Below are positions 36,258-46,169 of a DNA stretch of 64,000 nt, one piece after another (position 1 is the first letter of the stretch; each line of letters starts with the position of its first letter). Below the pieces are notes generated by a model. The model saw nothing but the letters and a program-made list of their open reading frames with translations, was not told the origin of the DNA and did not search any database. The position numbers and the translations under genes were made by a program. Source of the DNA: Caldalkalibacillus mannanilyticus JCM 10596. GTDB taxonomy: Bacteria > Bacillota > Bacilli > Caldalkalibacillales > JCM-10596. Where the stretch lies: the NCBI RefSeq assembly GCF_000615945.1, contig NZ_BAMO01000016.1, positions 1 through 64,000 of the forward strand. The letters run 5' to 3'.

Positions 36258-37079
36258 TTATTGTTCATATATTCGTTGAATATACAATGTTACATAGCCC
36301 AGCTCTGACTCTGGGAAGTCGATTCCATACTCTTGTTGCACGTATCGGTTCATCTCTACGGCAATCTGAAATGACTGATGATATTTTGTCTTAATCATGT
36401 GCAGCATTTCTGTATCCATTAAATGCAAGGGCTCCTGATCCTCTAATGATTTAATGGTGAAGCGCAGGTGAGTCAGCAGACGTTGATAAGACAAGCTGTC
36501 TTGAGTAATGTCCTTTTTCAACTCATTGGCTATTATTTGAATCATTTCCTGGATCATGGTGGCATGTCTTACTGTATGCTCCATGGATGTATGCTCTTTG
36601 GCATTATGAATATGTAGAGCAATATGCCCTACCTCATCCTCTGGAATTTCAATTCCTAACCGCTCTTTCAGTAAAGCCTTAGCCCACAGACCAATCTCAA
36701 ATTCTTTTTTATAGAAAATCTTGATCTCATTTAACAATTTATTTTCAATATCGATCCCTTTTTGCAATCGTTCGATGGCAAAGGATAAGTGATCGGTTAA
36801 GGCAATATGAACATGGTTGCTGAGAGGAACACATAGCTCTCGTTCAGCATAACTAATAATTTCTTCCGCCATCTCAATATGTGCCACTGGCAACGTTTTC
36901 AACAGCTCCTGAAATCGTTCACTTTCTTCCTCCATGACAAAGATCTTTTCAATCTGTGACTTGGGAACGATGTCGTTTCTTCTCTTCTGAAAACCGATTC
37001 CCGCTCCCATCACAATCTTTTCAATCTCTCCGTCCATCACAACCACGGTATTATTATTTAAGATCTTATGAATTTTCAT
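36258..37079 (-). CDS. BglG/SacT/LicT-family transcription antiterminator
   Basis: About 273 residues. An N-terminal CAT RNA-binding domain (KIHKILNNNTVVVMDG, IGFQKRRNDIV) is followed by two PTS regulation domains with histidines at SNHVHIALTDH, EVGHIALHIHN, and in PRD2 HLRFTI. ATG 37079 is preferred over a GTG at 37091. Phosphorylation by HPr and by the sugar-specific EIIB controls such proteins. It lies between crr and sacP and has its own promoter. The RAT immediately downstream is its obvious target. Confidence 0.93.
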   Translation of the reverse strand: MKIHKILNNNTVVVMDGEIEKIVMGAGIGFQKRRNDIVPKSQIEKIFVMEEESERFQELLKTLPVAHIEMAEEIISYAERELCVPLSNHVHIALTDHLSFAIERLQKGIDIENKLLNEIKIFYKKEFEIGLWAKALLKERLGIEIPEDEVGHIALHIHNAKEHTSMEHTVRHATMIQEMIQIIANELKKDITQDSLSYQRLLTHLRFTIKSLEDQEPLHLMDTEMLHMIKTKYHQSFQIAVEMNRYVQQEYGIDFPESELGYVTLYIQRIYEQ

Positions 37080-37116
37080 CGCATGGTTCACTCCTTACAA
37101 TGGAGATGTTGACTCT

Positions 37117-37146
37117 ATCATAATTCAATCCCTATGTTAGAGTCAA
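37117..37146 (-). promoter_or_regulatory. Promoter of the antiterminator gene
   Basis: On the minus strand TTGACT (37141-37146), 18 bases, TATGAT (37117-37122), about 35 bases ahead of the start. The two elements also sit in a 9-bp inverted repeat TTGACTCTA / TAGAGTCAA (37109-37117 and 37138-37146). Confidence 0.65.
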
Positions 37147-37162
37147 AATAACCATTCACTTC

Positions 37163-37672
37163 CTAAGATCTTACTTCTACCTTAAGTAGTTCTGATTGTC
37201 CTTTATCAACTGAAGTCTGAGTTCCTTTTTCCATGCTTTGGACCAGATCACCATTGGTAATCACCACAGGAGTGATCGTACTGGCAGCCTTCTCTTTCAC
37301 AAGCTCTAAATCAAAGGTAATCAGCTTATCTCCAGCCTTGACTTTATCTCCTTCTTTGACATGGGACTCAAATCCTTCCCCATTCATAGATACCGTTTCA
37401 AGACCAATGTGAATCAAGATCTCCACACCCATTTTGGAGCGGATTCCAATCGCGTGCTTGGTTGGAAAAAGGGAAATAATCTCTCCTTCTACCGGCGACA
37501 CAACTTGACCCTCAGAAGGCTCGATCGCTACTCCATCTCCCATCATTTTTTGGGAGAACACAGGATCAGGAACTTCTTCCATCGTTCTGACTGTTCCTGT
37601 CAGAGGAGCCACGATAACTTCTTGTGTTTGCTTTTTTTTCTTGCCAAATAAGATATCTAACACTCTCTCCAC
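37163..37672 (-). CDS. crr: PTS glucose-type enzyme IIA (Crr-like)
   Basis: 169 residues of a free-standing EIIA-Glc domain: APLTGTVRTMEEVPDPVF, DGVAIEP, and the phosphorylated histidine in ILIHIGLETV. It carries phosphate from HPr to EIIBC proteins lacking IIA, including the sucrose permease encoded downstream. It follows ptsI by 10 bases. The GTG at 37672 or the GTG three codons later could be the start; ribosome-binding context does not decide. Confidence 0.9.
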   Translation of the reverse strand: MERVLDILFGKKKKQTQEVIVAPLTGTVRTMEEVPDPVFSQKMMGDGVAIEPSEGQVVSPVEGEIISLFPTKHAIGIRSKMGVEILIHIGLETVSMNGEGFESHVKEGDKVKAGDKLITFDLELVKEKAASTITPVVITNGDLVQSMEKGTQTSVDKGQSELLKVEVRS

Positions 37673-37682
37673 CCTTTCCCCT

Positions 37683-39401
37683 TTATACTTTGACCGATTT
37701 TAAGACTAAAGCCTGTACCTCTTCTGCTGTTTTAAGCGTTAGAGCTTGTTCAGCCAGCTTCTGTGCATCTGTCATCGACCATTTTCTAATCTGGCTTCTA
37801 GCCGGTAAGACGGAGCTGGCACTCATACTAAACTCATCCAGTCCAAGTCCTAATAATATAGGAATAGCAATTTCATCTCCAGCCATTTCTCCACACATTC
37901 CGACCCATTTTCCTTCTTGATGAGCCGCCTTGATCACCATGTTGATCAAGCGTAAAATAGATGGATTGTAAGGCTGATACAGATAAGATACTCGCTCGTT
38001 CATACGATCTGCTGCCATTGTATATTGAATGAGATCATTCGTTCCAATACTGAAGAAGTCTACTTCTTGGGCAAATTGATCAGCAAGGACAGCCGTTGAC
38101 GGAATCTCCACCATAATTCCTAGCTCGATTTGCTCTGAAATGGATACTCCTTTTTCTTGTAACGCTGCTTTTTCTTCCAATAAAATGGCTTTAGCCTGTC
38201 TAAATTCTTCAAGCGTGGCGATCATCGGAAACATAATTTTAAGATTTCCATAGACACTCGCACGCAGAAGCGCTCTTAGTTGCTCTCTGAATATTCCTTG
38301 CTCTTCTAAGCAGAGTCGAACAGCACGGAAGCCTAGGAAAGGATTCAATTCTTTAGGCAGGTGAAGGTAAGGAAGCTCTTTATCTCCACCAATATCTAAG
38401 GTCCGGACAACGACAGGTTTCTCTTCCATTCTTTCTAACACACTTTTATATGCCTCGAACTGCTCTTCCTCAGTTGGTAGCTGATCTCTTCCCATATAAA
38501 GAAACTCTGTACGATATAGACCGATGCCCTCCGCTCCATTTTTCAAGACACCGTTTACATCTTCAGGCGTTCCTATATTCGCCGCAAGCTCTACATGAAC
38601 CTCATCTGTTGTCAGAGTTTTTTCATGAACTAATTTAGCCCATTCTTCTCTTTGAGATTCGTATTCTTTCTTTTTCTGTTCATACTGAGCTACTGTTTCA
38701 GGTGTAGGGTCAATAATCACTTCTCCTGTTAACCCATCAATGATCAACAGCGTTCCATTCTCCACTTGCTTCGTAATCTGCTTGGTTCCGACAACCGCCG
38801 GTATTTCCATCGAACGTGCCATAATCGCTGAGTGCGAAGTTCTGCCTCCAATATCTGTAGCAAATCCTTTAACAAACTTACGATTCAACTGTGCCGTATC
38901 GGAAGGTGTTAAATCCTCAGCAATGACAACCACTTCTTCAGAAATCAGGCTAGGGTTGGACAACTGCACTCCTAGCAAATGAGCATGGACACGCTTAATC
39001 ACATCACGAATATCCGCGGCTCTTTCTTTCATATACTCATTATCCATTTGTTCGAACAACGTAATAAACATCGTAGCGGTTTCATTTAAGCAATACTCCG
39101 CATTGAGCTTGTCACTGCGTATCCGATCTTTCACTGGATTAATCAGCTCTGGATCATTAAGGACGAGGAGGTGGGCAGCAAATATAGCAGCCTTGTCTTC
39201 TCCTAACTCTTTGTTTGCATGCTCCTTAATCTTTTCTAGTTCTGACATAGAAGTTTGGATCGCTTGCTCTAAGCGTTGAACCTCTGCCTCCGTGTCTTGC
39301 ACTTCTTTTTTTTCAATTCTAAGCTCCATGTTTTCTAGACGAAACACTTTGGCAATAGCCACTCCATTAGAGGCTGCAATCCCGCTTATCACTGATGCCA
39401 T
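37683..39401 (-). CDS. ptsI: PTS enzyme I (phosphoenolpyruvate-protein phosphotransferase)
   Basis: 572 residues, the usual length. The N-terminal phosphohistidine domain has [12 protein letters not shown]; the PEP-binding TIM barrel has [25 protein letters not shown] and [14 protein letters not shown], with the active cysteine in GMCGEMAGD. It starts four bases after ptsH and transfers phosphate from PEP to HPr, the first step of all PTS sugar import. Confidence 0.97.
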   Translation of the reverse strand: MASVISGIAASNGVAIAKVFRLENMELRIEKKEVQDTEAEVQRLEQAIQTSMSELEKIKEHANKELGEDKAAIFAAHLLVLNDPELINPVKDRIRSDKLNAEYCLNETATMFITLFEQMDNEYMKERAADIRDVIKRVHAHLLGVQLSNPSLISEEVVVIAEDLTPSDTAQLNRKFVKGFATDIGGRTSHSAIMARSMEIPAVVGTKQITKQVENGTLLIIDGLTGEVIIDPTPETVAQYEQKKKEYESQREEWAKLVHEKTLTTDEVHVELAANIGTPEDVNGVLKNGAEGIGLYRTEFLYMGRDQLPTEEEQFEAYKSVLERMEEKPVVVRTLDIGGDKELPYLHLPKELNPFLGFRAVRLCLEEQGIFREQLRALLRASVYGNLKIMFPMIATLEEFRQAKAILLEEKAALQEKGVSISEQIELGIMVEIPSTAVLADQFAQEVDFFSIGTNDLIQYTMAADRMNERVSYLYQPYNPSILRLINMVIKAAHQEGKWVGMCGEMAGDEIAIPILLGLGLDEFSMSASSVLPARSQIRKWSMTDAQKLAEQALTLKTAEEVQALVLKSVKV

Positions 39402-39404
39402 GAT

Positions 39405-39671
39405 TTACTCACCCAATTTCTCGCGTTTAATCACTTCTTCAATCTCGTTAATTGCATCTACTTCATCTGATCCTTCAGCTGTAATTGTGATTTCTGCGTT
39501 TTGAGGAATTCCTAAAGACATAACTCCCATAATCGATTTCAGATTGACTGTTTTTCCGTTGTATACGATGTTGATATCAGCTTCGAATTTACCCACTGCT
39601 TGAACAATAATGGTTGCTGGACGTGCATGAAGACCTGCTTCACTAATCACTTTAAATGTTTTTTCTTGCAT
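39405..39671 (-). CDS. ptsH: Phosphocarrier protein HPr
   Basis: 88 residues from ATG 39671 (GGAGA upstream). The active histidine is in EAGLHARPAT and the regulatory serine (HPr kinase site) is in LKSIMGVMS. It passes phosphate from enzyme I to EIIA and, as HPr(Ser-P), serves CcpA-mediated carbon control. It opens the ptsHI-crr operon behind a leader with a GlcT-type RNA. Confidence 0.96.
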   Translation of the reverse strand: MQEKTFKVISEAGLHARPATIIVQAVGKFEADINIVYNGKTVNLKSIMGVMSLGIPQNAEITITAEGSDEVDAINEIEEVIKREKLGE

Positions 39672-39700
39672 AATGATCATTCTCCTTTGTTTTAATTATT

Positions 39701-39872
39701 GAAAAAAGGCATGAGTAGAAAAGATGGGATTGTAGCAAAAAGAGTTTCCTCCCCTTTACTATTTATCCAAATCATCATTTTCACTCATGCCTGATCGAAT
39801 CAGTAACACGTGACCCGTTATTTTTTTCGATTTCTTACCTGAAATTCTAACATACTTCGTCAGCTATGACAA
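39701..39872 (-). promoter_or_regulatory. ptsH promoter and leader with GlcT-type RAT/terminator
   Basis: On the minus strand TTGTCA (39867-39872), 17 bases, TAGAAT (39844-39849), overlapping the end of the WYL gene. The leader contains ACGTGTTACTGATTCG followed by ATCAGGCATGAGT (39815-39783), which I recognise as the GlcT-type RAT of Bacillus ptsG. Its last 10 bases (AGGCATGAGT) pair with ACTCATGCCT at 39707-39716, followed by six Ts: a terminator competing with the RAT. The same hairpin can terminate the upstream WYL gene. Confidence 0.75.
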
Positions 39873-40822
39873 CGGTTTTGGTAATTGTACACCATTTGTT
39901 CAAGTTTTTCTTTAATTTCTTGAACAAGGATCTCAGGCTGCTCTACCACAGCGTCCGGACCACAACTTAGAAAAAAGAGAGCCGCCCAAGAGATGAAGGA
40001 ATGTCGGATTTTGGCATCAATTCTTCCCGTTCCATCCTCATGAACTGTCAAGGTTTTGCTTAACCAGACATCCGATTCACAGCGTTTGACCCCACCGCGG
40101 GTTAGTTGGACGACAAACGGGAGAAGCTCCCCCTCTTGCCCATCGCCTTTTAGGAACTGTTGAATCGTATATTTGGTGATCTCTTTTCTTGGCTTTTGCT
40201 TGTCTGTCGAATATAAACCCTTTATCCTATCGACTCTAAAGAGACGTATCTCCTCCTCCTGAAAGCAATAGGCGGGACAATACCACAGTCCATTCATACT
40301 ATAGACACCAATCGGCTGAATCTCTCTTTCGGTGTCCCTTGCTTTTGATTCATACTCAATCATAACGACTTGTTGTTTGACCGCATGCTGTACCAACTCG
40401 TTCAGAAAAGGAGCGGGTTGCTCATGATGAGGAACCCAAAAGGTTATTCTGTTTCTTAGCTCATTGATTTGTTCCTTCACCTCATGAGGCAAATAATGAT
40501 AAAACTTAGCTAACGCCGAGATGGATTCAGATTGGAAAGGGAGAGAGGAGTAGTATTGGAGCGATTTAATGGCAAAAAACATAGCCACCGCTTCATCCTC
40601 TGAAAAAGAAATGGGAGGAAGCGTTCGCTCCTTTAGAATCTGGTAGCCTCCATTCGCTCCTACCTCGGAGTACAATGGAAGCCCAGCTTCGGAAAGCTCC
40701 TGTAAATCTCGTAAAATGGTTCGCTTAGAAACCTGAAATTCCTCCGCCAGCTCTCCCACCGTAAATTTTCGTTTCGTATTCATTCTAATCATCAGTTCAA
40801 TCAGTCTTTTTGACTTAGACAT
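39860..40822 (-). CDS. WYL-domain transcriptional regulator, second copy
   Basis: 320 residues with the same layout as the regulator at 3870-4832: HTH (FTVGELAEEFQVSKRTILRDL), ANGGYQIL, and a WYL domain (LWYCPAYCFQEEEIRLFRVDRI). It lies on the minus strand just upstream of ptsH, but the ptsH promoter and terminator separate the two. Target unknown; it may act on the aldehyde dehydrogenase side or on itself. Confidence 0.9.
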   Translation of the reverse strand: MSKSKRLIELMIRMNTKRKFTVGELAEEFQVSKRTILRDLQELSEAGLPLYSEVGANGGYQILKERTLPPISFSEDEAVAMFFAIKSLQYYSSLPFQSESISALAKFYHYLPHEVKEQINELRNRITFWVPHHEQPAPFLNELVQHAVKQQVVMIEYESKARDTEREIQPIGVYSMNGLWYCPAYCFQEEEIRLFRVDRIKGLYSTDKQKPRKEITKYTIQQFLKGDGQEGELLPFVVQLTRGGVKRCESDVWLSKTLTVHEDGTGRIDAKIRHSFISWAALFFLSCGPDAVVEQPEILVQEIKEKLEQMVYNYQNRCHS

Positions 40823-40886
40823 GGAATCACCTACGGATCAAGATTCTTCCTTTCATTTTAGCACAGGCTGAGTCTAGAACGCTGGT

Positions 40887-42435
40887 TCATTGACTCCTTC
40901 TGACCAGCCCTATATAAGATTTGATAAATTGAATCCAATTCTTTCTCTTTCCATACAGGCTTTGCAGCAATTGAGCCAATAAAGGATACTTATCCTTGTA
41001 TGGGAACCAAAACACCTCTGTTTTTCTTTTACCTGCATCCACAATAATGGCTTTTTCATGGCAAAAAATACGCAATCCCCCTTCACCATGATACCTGCCG
41101 ATTCCGCTGAACTTCGCCCCTCCAAAAGGAAGAGCGTGATTGGCTACAGAAATAATCACATCATTAATCACCACACCTCCGCTTACCAATTGGGAGGCGA
41201 CTCGTCTGGCTTTGCTAGATCAGAGCTCCAAACACTGGCATTCAAACCATAGATTGAATCATTGGCATAGCCTATCACTTCTTCCTCTGTGTCAAAGGGA
41301 ATCACTGGAAGGAGAGGACCAAATGCTTCTTCCTGTACCACCTTCATCCCTTGCTCTACATTGGTTAAAAGCATAGGCTCTAGGAACATCCCTTTATCCG
41401 TTTTCCACTCCGTTGGTTTTTTCCCTGTTTCAAGCTGGGCTCCTCTCTTCAGTGCCTCCTCTAGCTGTTCCTTGACAATAGAGAGCTGACCCTCAAAAGT
41501 CATAGAGCCAATATCTGCATGGAGATCTGTTCCCTGCTTGAGCCTGTTGATTTCATCAATTAAAAGGCGAATAAAAGGTTGAGCTACTTTTCGATCCACA
41601 TACAAGCGTTCAATAGACATACATACCTGACCGCTATTAGTGAATGCTCCCCACACTGCCGCCCGAGCCGCCCGGGCTAAGTTGGCATCGGCGAAGACAA
41701 TCATCGGGTCCTTGCCTCCCAGCTCTAAGGTGGTCGGAATCAAGTCCTTGGCGGCTTGCGCTTGAATGATCTGACCTGTGCGCACCGAGCCAGTAAAAAA
41801 GATATAATCTGGTTTTCCCGCCGTTAGAGCAGCCCCTAATTCTTTTCCACCGTGAGCTACCTGGACAACCCCTGCTGGCATCCCCGATCGAATCAATACA
41901 TCCTCGATACATTTTCCTACTAAGGGAGTCACCTCAGAGGCTTTAGAATCACTGTATTCCCACTGACTAAGGCACTGATCACAGGAACCATCGCCAATTG
42001 GAAAGGGAAGTTCCAAGGCGAAATGACTAGAACAACTCCCCTCGGCATATATTCTACATACGATTTTCGCCCAATCAGCATCAGAGGTGTCTTGACCTTC
42101 TGGGGGGCTAAATTCTTTTTGGCATGCTTCAGCAGATGATCAAGAGCATCGAGAACAGGATAAATGTCTGCCACGAGGGCTTCCACCTTGACCTTTCCCG
42201 TATCCTCTGCAACGATGTGGGCAAGCTCCTCCATATGGTCTGAGATATCGTTCTTTACTCGTCGCAGATGATCAAGCCTTTGTTCAATAGAGTATTGTGA
42301 CCATATTTGAAAGGCATTTTTCGCCTTCACATAGATATCCTCTACTTGCTCTATGCTCGTTTCTTCTATATGTCCAATGACTTCACCTGTTGCAGGTCCG
42401 ATCACTTCCCATTTCTTTTGTTGAATATCTGTCAT
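40887..42435 (-). pseudogene. NAD(P)-dependent aldehyde dehydrogenase, two frameshifts
   Basis: An ALDH-superfamily enzyme of about 515 residues, of the membrane-associated fatty-aldehyde type suggested by its tail (PYKDKYPLLAQLL). Motifs: SPWNFPFQL, ELGGKDPMIV (general base Glu) and NSGQVCMSIERLYV (nucleophile Cys). Frame breaks: near 41940, where AAGCC-TCT needs one more C to give KPSEVTPL; and near 41212, where a run of three needs a fourth to give LAKARRVASQLVSGG. ATG 42435 follows GGGGGA. It starts 15 bases after the SDR gene and forms an operon with it. Confidence 0.85.
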
Positions 42436-42450
42436 TCTTTCCAGTCCCCC

Positions 42451-43546
42451 TTAATGGATGTGAATCTGTTTTGTTTGATCATGCTTGTTCTCTAGGTAAT
42501 ACTGGACAATGGGGGTCAGGACTTGCTTAAAATCTGGACAAGCAATTCCCGAACCTTTTAAATCCTCCTGAGCTTGTGTCGAGTCATAGATGGCTTGGCA
42601 AGTAAAATAATCCATAGACTCTTGTTCGACACCTGCCCATTTCCTCAGTGGTGCATAGCGTAACATCCTCTTGACCAGCGAAACAGGAATCATCCCTCTT
42701 GGCTTCCTCCCTAGCTGTTCTTCTAATATAAAACGGTACACCTCTTTCATTGTATAGGGTCTGGGGTCTGTTAAATGATAGGTTTGCCCCACCCCTTTTG
42801 ATTCGTGAGCTAAATAAACCGTTGCTTGAATAATATAATCGACAGGGACAAAATTCCCTTGTGCAGCCCCAGCACCGACATAAGGGATGAGAGGAAGGAA
42901 TTTTAATTTATCAAAGAAATTCATCATAAAATAGGGACCATCAAATTTAATGGTTTCACCTGTCTGTGAGTGTCCTACTACGATACCTGGACGTATGATG
43001 GTGGTGGGAACCGTCCTTTTTACCTTTTCCACCAGCACCTCCGCTTCATACTTGGTGCGTTCATAGTGATTCTTAAAGGATTGTTGTTTCTCTAGTTCTG
43101 TTTCTAAGATCAGACCTTCTCTTTTTCCGGCAACATACGCCGTACTAAAATAAACATACCTCTCAAGCTTTTCTAGCTGACCTACCCATTGATTCACATG
43201 AGAAGTACCGCCCACATTCACCAGCTCCGCCCTTCTTTCTTCGACGGCTAAATCATAAATCGCTGCCAAATGAAAAACATGGGTCACTTCTCTTTGCAGT
43301 TCTTCAACAACAGAAGTAGCTAAAGCGAGGTGTTCCTGAGTAATATCCCCTTCAATCAGTACATCTTCCTTGGAGCTGTGAATCCATTTCGTAGAGTCTT
43401 TCCAGCTCCTGCTGTGCCTTAGACACCAGCTTCGGTAGAACCAAAACATACACATGCTTCAGAGGTCGCTTCTGTCGCAGAATCTCCTTTATTAACTGTG
43501 TAGCAATAAATCCCGGAAATCCGGTAAAAAAATAGACATTCCCCAT
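42451..43546 (-). pseudogene. Fatty-acyl-reductase-like SDR (NAD-binding 4), frameshifted
   Basis: An extended SDR. The first frame (from ATG 43546, GGAGG upstream) has the nucleotide-binding TGFPGFIATQL. The second frame continues as KEDVLIEGDITQEHLAL, VFHLAAIYDLAV, an active-site YFSTAYVAGKREG...YERTKYEAE (Tyr/Lys pair) and TIIRPGIVVG. The jump lies near 43375-43385. This layout matches the male-sterility/acyl-CoA reductase family, which makes aldehydes from acyl thioesters or otherwise acts on lipid substrates. With the adjoining ALDH it may handle fatty aldehydes. A TetR-type operator lies upstream. Confidence 0.8.
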
Positions 43547-43611
43547 TCCATCCTCCCCTTCCTACCTGACAATAAGATTCTCCTTATCTTGTCAATGGAT
43601 CAACCTAGCAT

Positions 43612-43635
43612 ATAACTGACACGTCAGTCAGTTAG
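43612..43635. promoter_or_regulatory. TetR operator 1, before the SDR-ALDH operon
   Basis: ATAACTGAC and GTCAGTTA(g) flank ACGTCA: an inverted repeat essentially identical to the one at 44308-44331. It lies about 65 bases upstream of the SDR start, between that gene and the TetR gene. Confidence 0.8.
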
Positions 43636-43693
43636 CGGTTCAAAAATAGACACTCTTAGCTTAGTGTCTATCTTCTTTCTCTTTGTTCTGTCA

Positions 43694-44266
43694 CTATTTG
43701 TTTTGCAAAATCATCATGATCAGGACATCCGCCAGCCGTTCGATATACCCTTCATCTGCTTTGCGCACGATAAACCACTCATAGGCTAGGTGCTGAATCA
43801 TGGCATACATAGAGAAGGTTGCCATATCTAATTGCTCCTCTGTCATGCTTATATACGGTTCAAAGTGTTGAATATTAGCACGGATATATTCTCTAATCGC
43901 ATCATCATATCTTAGACAAGCAAGCTTGATCTGATCTGTTTCATGCTTGAAATTCATCGTGAGCTTCGCTACTTCCTGATGCTCACAAAAAATCCGTAAG
44001 CCATTCTGAATCATTTGTTTAAATCGGCTGCTGGGTTCTAATTGGGCAAGTTCAGCCGAGAGCTTCTCGATTTCTGCTACAATATCAGTTAGAAAGGCTT
44101 CAATTAAGCGGATAAAAATATCCTCTTTACTCGTAAAATAGAGATAAAATGTACCCTGCGAGAGGTTACTATTTTGTACAATATCTGAAACACGTGTTGA
44201 ATGATAGCCCTTAGCGCTGAAAATGCTTAGCGCCGATTCAAGTAATACCTCTTCTGTTGGTTTCAT
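43694..44266 (-). CDS. TetR-family transcriptional regulator
   Basis: 190 residues from ATG 44266 (AGGAG 8 bases before). N-terminal HTH: TRVSDIVQNSNLSQGTFYLYFTSKEDIF. The C-terminal ligand/dimerisation domain is helical with no recognisable ligand signature; FadR/QacR-like regulators that bind acyl-CoAs have similar size. Matching palindromes upstream of itself and of the SDR-ALDH operon indicate autoregulation and control of that operon. Confidence 0.93.
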   Translation of the reverse strand: MKPTEEVLLESALSIFSAKGYHSTRVSDIVQNSNLSQGTFYLYFTSKEDIFIRLIEAFLTDIVAEIEKLSAELAQLEPSSRFKQMIQNGLRIFCEHQEVAKLTMNFKHETDQIKLACLRYDDAIREYIRANIQHFEPYISMTEEQLDMATFSMYAMIQHLAYEWFIVRKADEGYIERLADVLIMMILQNK

Positions 44267-44307
44267 GGGTTCAACTCCTACACATCCTAAAAAGAAATAA
44301 GCCACTT

Positions 44308-44331
44308 ATAACTGACACGTCAGTCAGTTAT
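44308..44331. promoter_or_regulatory. TetR operator 2, before the tetR-type gene
   Basis: A perfect 9-bp inverted repeat ATAACTGAC / GTCAGTTAT with 6-base centre ACGTCA, 42 bases upstream of the regulator's start. It is the same sequence as operator 1. Confidence 0.82.
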
Positions 44332-44461
44332 GTTTGCCCTTATTCTACTGGATTACATGCCCTTCTGTCAAACCTTCTTCATAAAAGCAGACTTCCATCA
44401 GATGGATTTTTTACTCCAACTGATGGTTAGTATCGCCTGAAGATACCTTTTTATTTACGAG

Positions 44462-45088
44462 TTACGTCTTTTGAGGAGGTCTAAATTTTGATACAAAAGG
44501 GTTGTCACGAACCCAGAAGCGCCATGGATAATCTCTGGCTTCCCCACTATTTTCAATACCGATTCTGGGACCTGTCAAAACTGCTTCAGGTGGTGCTCCC
44601 TCCGCAATATATAAGGGCGGGATAGAAAAGCTTCTGCCATAGTCAGACATATCAATTCCCAATGCCTTCGTCAGTTTTCCAGGACCATTGGTTAATTCCT
44701 GTTCCTTCTTCTTCTCCCCACGCCGCTGATACATTAGCTCAAGACCATAATAGGGCTCAACAGCTCGAATAAGGACTGCCTCAGGATGATCTTCTTTCCC
44801 GCTGACTACATTAACTAGACAATGAGTATGCATAACATACGTGTACACATATCCCGCAGGACCAAACATAATCTCAGTCCTCTTGGTCCGTCGATTGCCA
44901 TAGCTATGAGCCGCCCGGTCACCTGGACCAATATAGGCTTCTGTTTCAACAATCCTCCCTGCTGCAATGCCTTCTTCCGTTTCCTTGACCAATAGCTTAC
45001 CGAGTAAAGCTCTTGCCAAATCAAGGGTAGGTAGTTGAAAGAGAGATCGATCCACGATCTGTTCTATTAATGAAAAAGAGTGGTTCAT
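44462..45088 (-). CDS. DNA-3-methyladenine glycosylase (AAG/MPG family)
   Basis: 208 residues. The motifs of the AAG fold are all visible: DLARALLGKLLV, GRIVETEAYIGPGDRAAHSYGNRRTKR, MFGPAGYVYTYVMHTHC, AVLIRAVEP, TNGPGKLTKALGI. It excises alkylated purines in base excision repair. It stands alone, convergent with nothing and divergent from the stalk-domain gene. Full length for the bacterial family. Confidence 0.96.
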   Translation of the reverse strand: MNHSFSLIEQIVDRSLFQLPTLDLARALLGKLLVKETEEGIAAGRIVETEAYIGPGDRAAHSYGNRRTKRTEIMFGPAGYVYTYVMHTHCLVNVVSGKEDHPEAVLIRAVEPYYGLELMYQRRGEKKKEQELTNGPGKLTKALGIDMSDYGRSFSIPPLYIAEGAPPEAVLTGPRIGIENSGEARDYPWRFWVRDNPFVSKFRPPQKT

Positions 45089-45223
45089 ACCGATTTTCCT
45101 CCATGTTTCTACAAAAAATTAAGGGAATTTGTCAAAATATATATTCTTTAAGAGGATATTGTAACTATTTGTAGAATATATAGTTTTTGGACAAACATTT
45201 TAAGACAAAATAGGAGTGATCAC

Positions 45224-46039
45224 GTGAAAAAGAGCTTAGTATTATTTACCATTATCTGCTTAATCTTAACGATACAACCTAATCTAGCAGATGCCAATTC
45301 TAACATTAAGATTCAAATCAATGGGGAAGTACAGTCATTCAGCGGTATGGCTATGAATGGAAGAACGTTGGTTCCACTTCGAGGAATTTTTGAAAAATTA
45401 GAAGCTGAAGTGGAATGGAAGTCAGACGTTCAACAAGTTATTGCTGCTAATGAATATATGTTTATCAACCTTCGAATCGGTTCTAAGGTGGCTAGAATTT
45501 CAAACGGAGAGCATGAAATTCCTGTTGTATTAGACCAACCTGCTATTATCTCGAAAGGAAGCACAATGGTTCCTCTTCGCTTTATTAGTGAAGCTTTAGG
45601 CGCACAAGTATTATGGGATTCCCCAACTAAGACAGTAAGCATTACATATAATGATGAGCTTGGTGAAAAAGCCGCCGATAGAATCACAGAATTGGCAGCT
45701 ACAGCCCCAGACTATACCAACCCAGCAGAGCTGAAAAAATTCATGGAGAACAACTACAATTCAGCAAAAACATCAGTCAAAACGTATTCTCTGTCCAACT
45801 ATAAGGTCGAACAAAAAGATGGAAAAATCTTAATTAAAGCCGATTTTTCTGATGTAAGAAGCTACAAAAATAACTTTAACAAAAATGTTCCTGATTTAAA
45901 AGTATGGTGTGAAGAAGTAGGAATGACTCTAAATCTATTACTGCCTGATGAGAGTATTTCCTTTACTGTGAACGATGGCAGCAATGTGTTAATGAAAATC
46001 GATGTTGGCTTTATGATTTTCTATGAAATCAGACCATAA
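45224..46039 (+). CDS. Secreted protein with copper-amine-oxidase-type stalk domain
   Basis: 271 residues from a GTG start with AGGAG 7 bases upstream. A signal peptide (about 1-25) is followed by the stalk domain (about 28-145): GRTLVPLRGIFEKLEAEVEWKS, then a second half MVPLRFISEALGAQVLWDSPTKTVSI. The last 120 residues are an unassigned domain. Stalk domains of this kind are found on secreted and wall proteins of Paenibacillus and Brevibacillus. Own terminator follows. Confidence 0.88.
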   Translation: MKKSLVLFTIICLILTIQPNLADANSNIKIQINGEVQSFSGMAMNGRTLVPLRGIFEKLEAEVEWKSDVQQVIAANEYMFINLRIGSKVARISNGEHEIPVVLDQPAIISKGSTMVPLRFISEALGAQVLWDSPTKTVSITYNDELGEKAADRITELAATAPDYTNPAELKKFMENNYNSAKTSVKTYSLSNYKVEQKDGKILIKADFSDVRSYKNNFNKNVPDLKVWCEEVGMTLNLLLPDESISFTVNDGSNVLMKIDVGFMIFYEIRP

Positions 46040-46107
46040 TATGACTTTCGTATGATTGAACAGTCACAAGAAATATTTTACAATCTAAGATAGACTGAAG
46101 TGCCTAG

Positions 46108-46136
46108 TAGCCCTTGTCAACAAGGGCTATTTTTTT
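46108..46136 (+). terminator. Terminator of the first stalk-domain gene
   Basis: A perfect 9-bp stem TAGCCCTTG / CAAGGGCTA with a TCAA loop and seven Ts. Confidence 0.92.
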
Positions 46137-46169
46137 ATCCCGTTGCACTTGTTAGAAAGGGGGTCCAAA

